In this document: positions 17,208 to 25,152 of the stretch, one piece after another | Position numbering within the stretch: position 1 is the stretch's first letter | Layout of the letters: every line of letters begins with the position of its first letter | Assembly: GCA_028284745.1 (NCBI GenBank) | Contig: JANQRC010000043.1 | Span: 1-64,000, forward strand | Direction of reading: 5' to 3' | DNA from: Flavobacteriaceae bacterium | GTDB taxonomy: Bacteria > Bacteroidota > Bacteroidia > Flavobacteriales > Flavobacteriaceae | DNA length: 64,000 nt | The notes under the pieces: model-generated | What the model was told of the DNA's origin: nothing | Seen by the model: the letters and a program-made list of their open reading frames with translations, nothing else | Database searches by the model: none | Made by a program: the position numbers and the translations under genes

Positions 17208-18491
17208 ATGCTATTGAAATTGTTGCTGCTCAAATATACCGCTTTCCTGCTTTTGGTCCCGATGGCTATCGGGATACCGTTATCCTGTGCAAGTCAGGCC
17301 AAGGAAGAAACGAAAGATTCCTCGACTCCGCTCGGAATGACAGAAGAATTGAATGATAAGAATCTGAAAATTGCTGCGAACCGCATAGAAGCCTATTTAC
17401 CTCTTCTAGAAGGAAAGAGAGTTGCCATAGTAGCCAATCAGACCAGTGTGATCTTTCATGATCGAACAGGCTCCCTCTCACTTGGGGAGAGGGCGACCCA
17501 CTTAGTTGATTCATTGCTAAGCTTGGGTATAAATGTAAAAAAGGTATTCGCGCCAGAACACGGGTTTCGCGGGAATGCAGATGCTGGTGAACATATAGCG
17601 GACGGCACAGATACCAAGACCGGGCTTCCATTGCTTTCACTGCACGGAAAAAATCGAAAACCCACCCAAGAGCAAATAGAAGGCATTGATCTGGTGATCT
17701 TCGACATTCAAGATGTGGGTGCCCGCTTTTACACCTACATCTCTACCTTGCACTATGTGATGGAAGCTTGTGCTGAAGCTGACATTCCTGCGATGGTCTT
17801 GGATCGTCCCAATCCTAACGGACATTACGTGGATGGTCCGATCCTGGAATCAGAATTCAAGAGTTTCTTGGGCATGCATCCCATTCCTATTGTGCATGGT
17901 ATGACCATTGCCGAATATGCACAGATGATCAACGGAGAAGGCTGGCTGAAAGATGGCCTGCAATGCGAGTTGATGGTAATCCCCATGAAGAACTACACGC
18001 ATGAGACCCCATACAGCTTGCCTATCAAGCCTTCGCCCAACTTGCCCAACGATGTGGCCATCAACCTATATCCCAGTATTTGTTTTTTCGAGCAGACACC
18101 TGCAAGCTTGGGGCGTGGTACAGACATGCAGTTTCAGGTGTTAGGCGTTCCCTATGGCGCGGACTTGTATGGTTTTAGTTTTACACCACGACCCAATGAA
18201 GGCTCGAAATATCCCAAGCATGAGAATGTGACCGTTTGGGGTCTCGACCTGAGAAATTCAGAGAGATTGTCTGAGATCAAGCTTGATTGGCTCATCGACT
18301 TCTACAAACAGCATCAAGAATATGGAGACAGGAAACCTTTCTTCTGGAAATACTTTTATCGACTTGCGGGAACGAAGAAACTAGAAGAGCAAATCAAGGC
18401 AGGCATGACCACAGAACAGATCAAGGCCACTTGGCAAGAAGACCTAAAGAAATTCAAAAAGACAAGAGCCACCTATTTACTATATCCTTAA
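17208..18491 (+). CDS. DUF1343/NamZ-type exo-beta-N-acetylmuramidase, lipoprotein
   Basis: The 427-residue protein has a signal peptide ending in PLSC (lipobox, about Cys27). The DUF1343 domain follows, with VAIVANQTS, KVFAPEHGFRG, DIQDVGARFYTYI and NLPNDVAINLYPS. The characterised member, B. subtilis NamZ (GH171), removes terminal N-acetylmuramic acid from peptidoglycan fragments, so a periplasmic role in wall recycling is inferred. Three palindromic repeats of intergenic type lie inside the first 290 bases and are translated, one of them within the signal peptide. It is followed 9 bases later by a DUF2721 gene. Confidence 0.87.
   Translation: MLLKLLLLKYTAFLLLVPMAIGIPLSCASQAKEETKDSSTPLGMTEELNDKNLKIAANRIEAYLPLLEGKRVAIVANQTSVIFHDRTGSLSLGERATHLVDSLLSLGINVKKVFAPEHGFRGNADAGEHIADGTDTKTGLPLLSLHGKNRKPTQEQIEGIDLVIFDIQDVGARFYTYISTLHYVMEACAEADIPAMVLDRPNPNGHYVDGPILESEFKSFLGMHPIPIVHGMTIAEYAQMINGEGWLKDGLQCELMVIPMKNYTHETPYSLPIKPSPNLPNDVAINLYPSICFFEQTPASLGRGTDMQFQVLGVPYGADLYGFSFTPRPNEGSKYPKHENVTVWGLDLRNSERLSEIKLDWLIDFYKQHQEYGDRKPFFWKYFYRLAGTKKLEEQIKAGMTTEQIKATWQEDLKKFKKTRATYLLYP
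17231..17238 (-). promoter_or_regulatory. Promoter -7 box of the FtsX-like gene, inside the NamZ-like gene
   Basis: The minus strand reads TATATTTG, matching TAnnTTTG. It lies 27 bases before the preferred start at 17203 and within the signal-peptide codons of the divergent gene. Confidence 0.45.
17257..17494. repeat. Three palindromic repeats inside a coding sequence
   Basis: The first, TCCCGATGGCTATCGGGA at 17257-17274, encodes part of the signal peptide. The second at 17315-17342 is AGATTCC to GGAATGACA, the type seen between genes here, and encodes DSSTPLGMT. The third at 17471-17494 pairs CCCTCTC with GAGAGGG and encodes GSLSLGER, where homologues run straight from TSV to THLVD. All three keep the reading frame. 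Confidence 0.7.
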
Positions 18492-18500
18492 GCAGCGTAT

Positions 18501-18902
18501 ATGTTTTCATCCGAACTTACTATGGGCATTCCTGCCCTACTCTTCCCAGCCATATCACTGACCATGCTTGCCTATAATGCTCGCTATCTGGCTATCGCAG
18601 CACTAATCCGTCAATTGCACAGCAAGTATGAAGAGCATCGATCAGCCACTCTTTCCCGCCAAATAAAAAACTTACGAAGAAGACTATCGCTGATCAAGGC
18701 CATGCAGGCCATTGCGATCGCCAGCTTTTTCACAAGCGTGGTGACGATGTTCTTGTTGTATGTAGGTTGTATGAGATCTGCCAACATCCTTTTTGCTATC
18801 AGCCTGGTCTGTCTAATGGTATCGCTATTCTTGTCGTTCTGGGAGGTTCAGATATCGACCAAGGCCTTGTCCATTCGTCTAGATTCTATGCAAGAGAAGT
18901 AA
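18501..18902 (+). CDS. DUF2721 membrane protein
   Basis: The 133-residue protein has an N-terminal hydrophobic stretch with PALLFPAISLTMLAYNARYLAIAALIR, typical of DUF2721. A basic loop follows (SRQIKNLRRRLSLIK), then two membrane helices near residues 70-115. The family has no established function. It starts 9 bases after the NamZ-like gene and is probably co-transcribed. It ends three bases before the stop of the convergent desaturase gene. Confidence 0.85.
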   Translation: MFSSELTMGIPALLFPAISLTMLAYNARYLAIAALIRQLHSKYEEHRSATLSRQIKNLRRRLSLIKAMQAIAIASFFTSVVTMFLLYVGCMRSANILFAISLVCLMVSLFLSFWEVQISTKALSIRLDSMQEK

Positions 18903-18905
18903 CAG

Positions 18906-19748
18906 CTACTCCTTATGCCCAAAACCGGGGGCATTGGTCGGTGGGCGATAGCCTTTGAAGGGAAGCTTGAGCAAGGTCATCACACTTTCATCATCCACAT
19001 CGGGATACGAGTCTACACCATAAACGATGTCTTCGTTCTTCATCTTGGCAAAGGTGCCAAACAAACGATCCCAAAGCGAGAAGATATTACCATAGTTCGT
19101 GTCGGTATAAGGGAGCAGATTATGATGATGTACCTTGTGCATGTCGGGTGATACAATAATCCAACTTAGCGCTGTATCTACACTTTTAGGCATCTTAATG
19201 TTGGCATGGTTGAACTGTGATAGCACTACAGAGAGCGACTGATATGACATGATCATCCAAACGGGTGCTCCAACGATCAGCACCGCCAAGCAGGTAAAGA
19301 CAAAGCGAATCACACTCTCGCCAGGGTGATGGCGATTCGCTGTGGTCGTATCTACATGCGTGTCGGTATGATGGATGAGATGAAACATCCACAAGAACTT
19401 GGTCTTATGCTCTACCAAATGTGCCGTGTAGGCACCAATGAGGTCTAGCAGCGCCACACCAAGCAATGCCTTTGCCCATAGTGGCAAAGCGATCCATTGT
19501 ACGATACCGAATTGATTGCTTACTGCCCATTCACTGGTAAAGAATAGAATCGCAGCTAGTCCAAAATTGATGATGATGGTCGTTAATGTGAAAAAGATGT
19601 TCGGCCACGCATGCCGCCATTTCTTATAATCAAATTTGAAGAGTGGAATTCCATATTCTAACAGCCAAAAAAAGGCAATCCCACCAATTAGGATAAAGCT
19701 TCGGTGCGACGAAGGAATCGTTTCAAAATAGTGTACGAGGGTTTCCAT
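18906..19748 (-). CDS. Sterol desaturase/fatty acid hydroxylase family membrane protein
   Basis: The protein has several membrane helices and the three histidine motifs that bind the di-iron centre: HLVEH, HLIHHTDTHVD and HKVHHH. Such enzymes hydroxylate or desaturate lipids in the membrane using O2. The frame is open to 19823, but METLVHYFETIPSSHRSF at 19748 matches the usual N-terminus of flavobacterial homologues, and a TTG to TATATTTA promoter-like pair lies just before it. That start gives about 280 residues. Confidence 0.85.
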   Translation of the reverse strand: METLVHYFETIPSSHRSFILIGGIAFFWLLEYGIPLFKFDYKKWRHAWPNIFFTLTTIIINFGLAAILFFTSEWAVSNQFGIVQWIALPLWAKALLGVALLDLIGAYTAHLVEHKTKFLWMFHLIHHTDTHVDTTTANRHHPGESVIRFVFTCLAVLIVGAPVWMIMSYQSLSVVLSQFNHANIKMPKSVDTALSWIIVSPDMHKVHHHNLLPYTDTNYGNIFSLWDRLFGTFAKMKNEDIVYGVDSYPDVDDESVMTLLKLPFKGYRPPTNAPGFGHKE

Positions 19749-19847
19749 AGGGATAAATATAAGCAATGCTAGAAATAAATGTTCAAGTTCCTTCTTCTTG
19801 GGGTGAGGAAACCCATAGAACAAGCCCCATTACTTCATATTCAATGC

Positions 19848-20339
19848 TTATCGCAATCGCTTCTTCATTTCCTCTACAATATTGAACGCTGCTGGACAGA
19901 TAGCTACATTCTTTAGAGTAAGATCGCTGATCTGGTGGAACTTCTTTCTATCGGTATGTGGATACTCCCGACAAGCCTTGGGACGCACATCATAGATCAG
20001 GCAATGATTGTCTTCATCTAAAAATGCACAGGGCACTTGTTGCAACACATGATCACCATCTTCGTCAACACGCAGAAACCGAGCTATGAATTGTTGTTCT
20101 TTCATCTTGAAATGCTTGGCTATACGTGAAATGTCGGCGTTGGTGAACAACGGTCCTGTGGTCTTGCAACAATTGGCACAGTCAAGACAATCGGTACGTT
20201 CAAACTCAGCCTCGTGCAATTCTTGCATCAGATGATCGAGCCGCTTAGGTGGCTTCTTTTTTAGCCTCGTAAAGAACTTTTTGTTCTCGACATGCTTATC
20301 TTTGGCCTGCTTAGGGAGATTTCGAAGGGTTTCTTCCAT
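19848..20339 (-). CDS. YkgJ family cysteine-cluster protein
   Basis: The 163-residue cytosolic protein holds CLDCANCC near residues 55-62 and CLIYDVRPKACREYP near 125-139, the cysteine pattern of the YkgJ (UPF0153) family. The cluster probably binds metal, but no enzymatic role is proven. The gene is divergent from the methyltransferase at 20451, with two palindromic repeats between the starts. Confidence 0.9.
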   Translation of the reverse strand: MEETLRNLPKQAKDKHVENKKFFTRLKKKPPKRLDHLMQELHEAEFERTDCLDCANCCKTTGPLFTNADISRIAKHFKMKEQQFIARFLRVDEDGDHVLQQVPCAFLDEDNHCLIYDVRPKACREYPHTDRKKFHQISDLTLKNVAICPAAFNIVEEMKKRLR

Positions 20340-20349
20340 ACATTTTTTG

Positions 20350-20440
20350 TCATTCCTGCGTCTGCGTGTCGCCCAGCTTTAGCGGAGGCGCAAGGCAGGA
20401 ATCCAAAAGTAATAGATTCCGCATCAAGTGCGGAATGACA
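20350..20440. repeat. Two AATGACA-type palindromic repeats between divergent genes
   Basis: ATTCCTGC pairs with GCAGGAAT (20352-20402), and ATTCCGCA pairs with TGCGGAAT (20416-20436). Each is flanked by the TGACA end typical of this family, in opposite orientations. They fill most of the 111-base promoter region. Confidence 0.75.
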
Positions 20441-20450
20441 AAGACGATTT

Positions 20451-21164
20451 ATGAGCAAGGACCTATTCGGAAAGGCCATTCTAGACTATCAACAAGGCAA
20501 CTACAGTGAAGACCTCGTCACAGAGACTTCGATATCTGAAGAGGATGAACTATCACTTCCCTATCTGTTTCGTTCGTATGACGAGATGCCCAAGATCGAA
20601 CGGACAGCGCTTGACCTTTCCTTCGGAAATGTGCTGGACGTAGGCTGTGGGGCAGGAAGCCATTCGTTGTTCCTTCAGCATGAAAAAGGGTTGCACGTCA
20701 CTTCTATAGATATTTCTGAAAATGCCATCAAAGCCTGTAGCCTTCGCGGATTGAAAGATGCGCGCTTCCAAGATCTACTGAGGTTGGAAGGTGAGGTCTT
20801 CGACACCATCTTGTTGCTTATGAACGGTGCTGGCATGTGTGGAAAACTTGAAAACATCCCTGATTTCCTACAGCAATTAAAAACCTTGTTGAAACCCAAA
20901 GGGCAAATTCTCTTAGATTCCTCGGACATCATTTACATGTTTGACGACACTGAAGATGGCGGTAAGCTCATTCCTGCTGACGTACCTTATTATGGCGAAG
21001 TGATCTTTACCGTGAAATACAAAGGAGAAGTCGACGAGCCTTTCAATTGGTTGTATATCGACTACAACACTCTACGGAGTGCTGCCATGGCCAATGGCCT
21101 GGATTGTGAACTTGTTCAGGAAGGCGAACACTATGATTATCTGGCGAAGCTGACTATTCTGTAA
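20451..21164 (+). CDS. Class I SAM-dependent methyltransferase
   Basis: The 237-residue protein has the SAM-binding motif VLDVGCGAGSHSLFLQ near residues 62-77, then SIDISENAI and a motif II-like region DTILLLMNGAGMCGK. The substrate is unknown. Its start is directly behind the palindromic repeats. An AATGACA-type repeat lies just after its stop. Confidence 0.87.
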   Translation: MSKDLFGKAILDYQQGNYSEDLVTETSISEEDELSLPYLFRSYDEMPKIERTALDLSFGNVLDVGCGAGSHSLFLQHEKGLHVTSIDISENAIKACSLRGLKDARFQDLLRLEGEVFDTILLLMNGAGMCGKLENIPDFLQQLKTLLKPKGQILLDSSDIIYMFDDTEDGGKLIPADVPYYGEVIFTVKYKGEVDEPFNWLYIDYNTLRSAAMANGLDCELVQEGEHYDYLAKLTIL

Positions 21165-21167
21165 AAG

Positions 21168-21195
21168 GAGGTTTCTCGACTGCGCTCGAAATGAC
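21168..21195. repeat. AATGACA-type palindromic repeat
   Basis: AGGTTTCTCGACTGCGCTCG followed by AAATGACA is a dispersed Bacteroidetes-type repeat. The TCGA arms can pair. It lies four bases after the methyltransferase gene and may act as its terminator. Confidence 0.65.
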
Positions 21196-21287
21196 ATAGG
21201 CTTTAGTTGGGCATGTATACGCGTTCTTTTAAAGCATTGGTCATGGGCTGCTACCCACACTTGCGAGATCTCGCCTACCATAATTGG

Positions 21288-21435
21288 TCAAGGGCCATCC
21301 TCCAACGCATCTGGTTTTTTGGCCTTCAGGTCTTGCCAAGTCTCTTCAAGCACGCCGAGCTACATACAGGTCACCGCTTTGCGAGCATGAAACTATTGAA
21401 AGTAGCAAGATGAAGCGTGTCAGCGTCCTTTTCAT
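21288..21435 (-). pseudogene. Remnant of a small lipoprotein gene
   Basis: An ATG at 21435 on the minus strand opens MKRTLTRFILLLSIVSCSQS, a clear lipoprotein signal, then GDLYVARRA and a stop at 21346. In the next frame the sequence continues as VLEETWQDLKAKKPDALEDG and stops at 21288. A single frameshift would join the two. A TTG and TACTTTTTG pair lies about 30 bases upstream. It may instead be a 29-residue peptide. The rest of the 21165-21480 gap shows nothing else. Confidence 0.35.
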
Positions 21436-21480
21436 ATCCTAATGTCAGTTCGATCTTTTCGAACAAAAAGTATTTCCAAC

Positions 21481-22113
21481 CTACGGAATGTTCAAATATT
21501 TATGTGTCTGTAATGAAACTTTCCATTTGGGATGTTCCATCACATAATCCACGATTTGCGGGATCATAGTATCTCGCTTGCTCCATTCGGGTTGGAGATA
21601 TAGGATGCAATCGTCTGGAACTTTAGCTGCCTGTGCTTCTGCAAAATCAAAGTCGCTCTTGTTGTAGACGATCACCTTAAGCTCATCGGCCACCGCATAG
21701 CATTCTTCTTTAGGCAGCATGCGCTTTTTGGGCGAAAGGCAAAACCAATCCCATTCACCAGTCAGTGGGTAAGCCCCTGAAGTTTCGATATGGGTCCTTA
21801 GGCCTCTTGCCTTCAACTGAGAGGTTAATGGCCCCATGTCCCAGGTAAGCGGTTCGCCGCCGGTAACTACGATGGTGTCCGAATGTCTTGCGGCATTTTC
21901 TACGATGCTTTCAATGACTGTTGGCGGATGTGTCTCGGCATTCCAACTTTCTTTCACGTCGCACCAATGGCAGCCTACATCACAGCCGCCTACGCGAATA
22001 AAATAAGCAGCAGTGCCTTTGTGATAGCCTTCTCCTTGAATGGTGTAGAATTCTTCCATGAGTGGTAAGACCAGACCTTTTTCTACTAGCAATCGTGTTT
22101 CTGTTTGTAGCAT
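21481..22113 (-). CDS. queE: 7-carboxy-7-deazaguanine synthase
   Basis: The 210-residue radical-SAM enzyme rearranges 6-carboxytetrahydropterin to 7-carboxy-7-deazaguanine in queuosine (preQ0) synthesis. It shows EEFYTIQGEG, the start region typical of QueE, and CDVGCHWCDVKESW with the three cysteines of the 4Fe-4S cluster. TGGEPL and HIETSGAYP follow. Length fits the short QueE class. Other queuosine genes are not in the window. Confidence 0.92.
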   Translation of the reverse strand: MLQTETRLLVEKGLVLPLMEEFYTIQGEGYHKGTAAYFIRVGGCDVGCHWCDVKESWNAETHPPTVIESIVENAARHSDTIVVTGGEPLTWDMGPLTSQLKARGLRTHIETSGAYPLTGEWDWFCLSPKKRMLPKEECYAVADELKVIVYNKSDFDFAEAQAAKVPDDCILYLQPEWSKRDTMIPQIVDYVMEHPKWKVSLQTHKYLNIP

Positions 22114-22203
22114 GGGACAAAGATACGTTGTAGAATGACGAATGTAGAACTATGAATTACGAATTTCCAGTCTAAAAATCTGAAGGCCCAACTTTCCAAT
22201 GAG

Positions 22204-22653
22204 CTACTTAAACGCGATAACGTCGATCTCGATCTTTGCCCCCACGGCCAAGCCAGAGGCCGCAAAGGTTGTGCGGGCAGGTTTGTTTGGGAAATACGTT
22301 TTATATACTTCGTTAAAAGCCGCAAAATCATTGATATCACTCAAAATGACTGTACATTTCACGACGCTATCGAGCGAGCTTCCGTGGTGTTCTAACACGG
22401 CTTTGATATTCTCGATAGACTGTTTGGTCTCTGCTTGGATACCGCCATCTACCAGCTTCCGTACGGAATGATCCATGCCTACTTGTCCTGCCAGATACAG
22501 CATATCACCGACTTCTACTGCGTCACTGAACGGAGCATTCTGTTTTTTGGCCTCATGAGAAGCATGGAAGATCGGCGTGTTGCCACTGCTTTCACAAGCA
22601 CTAAAAGCGAACAACATTGCAAGTGAAATGGCGATATCTTTAACAGTTTTCAT
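22204..22653 (-). CDS. RidA family protein with lipoprotein signal
   Basis: The ATG at 22653 gives MKTVKDIAISLAMLFAFSACESS, a lipoprotein signal with the lipobox FSAC. A full RidA/YjgF domain follows (YLAGQVGMD, QSIENIKAVLEHHGSSLDSV, PARTTFAASGLAVGAKIEID). The Arg of PARTTF is the residue that binds the substrate carboxylate in RidA. RidA hydrolyses reactive enamine/imine intermediates and is normally cytosolic, so export is unusual. A longer frame begins upstream at 22686, but its first 11 residues precede the signal and are unlikely. Confidence 0.87.
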   Translation of the reverse strand: MKTVKDIAISLAMLFAFSACESSGNTPIFHASHEAKKQNAPFSDAVEVGDMLYLAGQVGMDHSVRKLVDGGIQAETKQSIENIKAVLEHHGSSLDSVVKCTVILSDINDFAAFNEVYKTYFPNKPARTTFAASGLAVGAKIEIDVIAFK

Positions 22654-22717
22654 AACGAAGGAGTTTTGGTTTTTTATCTTCTCCAAATTAACCTATTTTT
22701 ATCAAAATTTAGCATTC

Positions 22718-24238
22718 ATGAGCGATACCACACAATTTCTGGGATACATCAACGACGGATACAAGACCAAAGGCGAATTCATCACCATGGGAGCCGCCAT
22801 GTTGGGCCAAGAGACCGTAACGGGCGCTCATGTAAAAGTTCCGCTAAAAACACTGAATCGTCACGGACTCATTGCTGGTGCCACCGGTACAGGAAAGACA
22901 AAGACACTTCAAGTCATTGCCGAGAACCTTTCTGAAAAAGGGATACCGGTATTGCTCATGGACCTGAAAGGCGACCTCAGTGGTCTGGCACAGCCCAGTC
23001 CTGGTCATCCCAAGATCGACGAACGACATGAGAAGATCGGTCTAGAATTCACCCCAAAGAACTTTCCTGTAGAGATCATGAGTCTGTCAGAACAAGACGG
23101 TGTTCGCTTGCGTGCTACTGTCTCTGAGTTTGGTCCTATCCTATTATCAAGAATCCTTGACCTTACCGAGACCCAGCAGGGGATCATGGCAGTGCTTTTC
23201 AAGTACTGTGATGACAATAAGCTGCCATTGCTAGACCTGAAAGATCTAAAGAAGATCATACAATATGCTACAGATGAAGGCAAAAAGGAGATCCAACAAG
23301 AATACGGCAGAATGTCTACCGCGTCTACGGGATCGATCATGCGAAAGATCATCGAGTTAGAGCAACAAGGTGCTGACCTTTTCTTTGGCGAAAAGTCTTT
23401 TGAGGTTGATGATCTTACACGAGTCGACAAGGACGGCCGCGGGTATATCAATATCATTCGATTGACAGACATTCAAGATCGGCCCAAGCTGTTCTCGACC
23501 TTCATGTTGAGCTTGTTAGCCGAGATCTACGCTACCTTTCCCGAACAAGGTGACAGTGGGCGCCCAGAATTGATCTTATTCATCGACGAGGCGCATTTGA
23601 TCTTCAAAGAAGCCTCAGATGCCTTGCTCGATCAGATCGAGAGCATTGTAAAGTTGATCCGCTCCAAAGGCATTGGCCTTTACTTCGTGACTCAAAACCC
23701 AACGGATGTGCCAGATGCGGTCTTGGCACAATTAGGCTTGAAGGTACAACACGCCCTGCGTGCCTTCACAGCTAAAGACCGGAAAGCCATTAAAATGACT
23801 GCCCAGAACTATCCAGATTCTGAATATTACGATACTGCCGAAGTACTGACTTCACTAGGAATAGGAGAAGCGCTCATCACTGCTTTGGATGAAAAGGGTC
23901 GCCCTACGCCACTTGCTGCCACGATGCTTCGTGCACCGATGAGCCGTATGGATGTGTTGACCGACAGCGAGTTGAAGGCATTGATCGACAACTCAAAAAT
24001 GATCAAGAAATACAACGAAGAGATCGATCGTGAATCTGCTTACGAGATGCTGAACGAAAAGATCGAGAAGGCAGAAAAGGTCAAGGCTGAGGAAGAAAAG
24101 CGTAAAGAAAAGGAGAAGGCGTCTCGGTCAAGAGGCTCTTCACGCAGAAAAAGCACCCGCATGAATCCAGTGGTGAAAGTATTGACCAGCGCCACCTTTA
24201 TTCGCGGTGTACTGGGCGTATTGAAAAAAGTGATATAG
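22718..24238 (+). CDS. HerA-like/DUF853 ATPase
   Basis: The 506-residue protein starts at MSDTTQFLGYINDGYKTKG. It has a Walker A motif GATGTGKTKT at about residues 58-67, a Walker B motif ILFIDEAHL, and a basic C-terminal tail (SRSRGSSRRKSTR). It matches the DUF853 (YjgR) branch of the HerA/FtsK superfamily. The cellular role of this branch is unproven. The longer frame upstream to 22577 is antisense to the ridA-like gene and is not used. Confidence 0.87.
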   Translation: MSDTTQFLGYINDGYKTKGEFITMGAAMLGQETVTGAHVKVPLKTLNRHGLIAGATGTGKTKTLQVIAENLSEKGIPVLLMDLKGDLSGLAQPSPGHPKIDERHEKIGLEFTPKNFPVEIMSLSEQDGVRLRATVSEFGPILLSRILDLTETQQGIMAVLFKYCDDNKLPLLDLKDLKKIIQYATDEGKKEIQQEYGRMSTASTGSIMRKIIELEQQGADLFFGEKSFEVDDLTRVDKDGRGYINIIRLTDIQDRPKLFSTFMLSLLAEIYATFPEQGDSGRPELILFIDEAHLIFKEASDALLDQIESIVKLIRSKGIGLYFVTQNPTDVPDAVLAQLGLKVQHALRAFTAKDRKAIKMTAQNYPDSEYYDTAEVLTSLGIGEALITALDEKGRPTPLAATMLRAPMSRMDVLTDSELKALIDNSKMIKKYNEEIDRESAYEMLNEKIEKAEKVKAEEEKRKEKEKASRSRGSSRRKSTRMNPVVKVLTSATFIRGVLGVLKKVI

Positions 24239-24332
24239 GTAGGTGTCAGATGTCAGGTACCCGGTGAATTCTGGAAATGATAGCACAACAACCATGAGCC
24301 AAAAGTCAGATAATGCCAAGTTTTGATTCCTT

Positions 24333-24701
24333 TTGAAAAAGAAATACCACATACAAACCTCTCCCTTTATCGTTCCGACTGACGACGGAAAGTTGATCGA
24401 GGAACATTTTGGCAGTGCAACAGATGGCAATACCCAGGTCAGCATCGCACACATGATCGCACCGCCAAATTGGAGCGAACCTTTTCAAACCCCTGATTTT
24501 GACGAGTATACGTATATCATTCGCGGGAAGAAGCAATTCGTCGTAGATGGAGACACGGTGGTACTAGAAGCTGGGCAATCCATCAAGATCGAAAAACATG
24601 CACGTGTGCAGTATAGCAATCCTTTTTCAGAGGAATGTGAATACCTGGCCATTTGCCTTCCCGCGTTTTCGATAGAGACCGTTCATCGAGAAGATGCATG
24701 A
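24333..24701 (+). CDS. Cupin domain protein
   Basis: The 122-residue cytosolic protein is a single cupin: EPFQTPDFDEYTYIIRGKKQ and AGQSIKIEKHARVQYSNP are the two conserved motifs. The first motif lacks the usual HxH pair, so metal binding is doubtful. The start is TTG at 24333; no ATG is available. Function unknown. Confidence 0.75.
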   Translation: MKKKYHIQTSPFIVPTDDGKLIEEHFGSATDGNTQVSIAHMIAPPNWSEPFQTPDFDEYTYIIRGKKQFVVDGDTVVLEAGQSIKIEKHARVQYSNPFSEECEYLAICLPAFSIETVHREDA

Positions 24702-24759
24702 ACATTCCCTTGTTTGCGCAAAAATTCTATCTTTACCGTACTAACTAAAAATACTGATC

Positions 24760-24930
24760 ATGGAAAATATTTTATACTTGGTAGGCTTAGTAGCCGCTAT
24801 CTGGGTGATCTACGACGTATGGGCCAAACAGCCCGGCACAAGTACTGGAGGCAAGATCCTTTGGACCGTCGCTGCGCTGTTCTTTAGCGTACTTACGGCT
24901 ATCATCTATTATTTTGTGAAGAAGCGATAA
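24760..24930 (+). CDS. Small PLDc_N-type membrane protein
   Basis: The 56-residue protein begins MENILYLVGLVAAIWVIYDV and ends FFSVLTAIIYYFVKKR. It has two membrane helices joined by a short loop with WAKQPGTSTGGKILW. This is the layout of the stand-alone phospholipase D N-terminal domain family. Function unknown. A strong terminator follows 24 bases after the stop. Confidence 0.75.
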   Translation: MENILYLVGLVAAIWVIYDVWAKQPGTSTGGKILWTVAALFFSVLTAIIYYFVKKR

Positions 24931-24954
24931 CAAGTACTCTCACTAACTACTTTG

Positions 24955-24989
24955 AAAGACCCAATACCCTATTGGGTCTTTTGTTTTTC
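24955..24989 (+). terminator. Intrinsic terminator after the small membrane protein
   Basis: AAAGACCCAATA and TATTGGGTCTTT pair around CCC and run into TGTTTTT. Confidence 0.88.
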
Positions 24990-25152
24990 GTAGCGCTATG
25001 GGAATACTAATTCGGGTATCGCCTTTGATGTTCGTCCTTGCCTGGCTTGGAAGAGCATCAAAAACGAAGAGATCATCGACCCTCCTGTCATTGCTATTGA
25101 CACTTGGACTGGTATCTTGCAAAGCTTACCTGAAGGACAAAGATCAAGACCA

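Noticed and set aside
22577-22717. Upstream extension of the HerA-like gene
   Set aside because: These 47 codons are antisense to the signal peptide of the ridA-like gene; the downstream MSDTTQFLGY start fits homologues.
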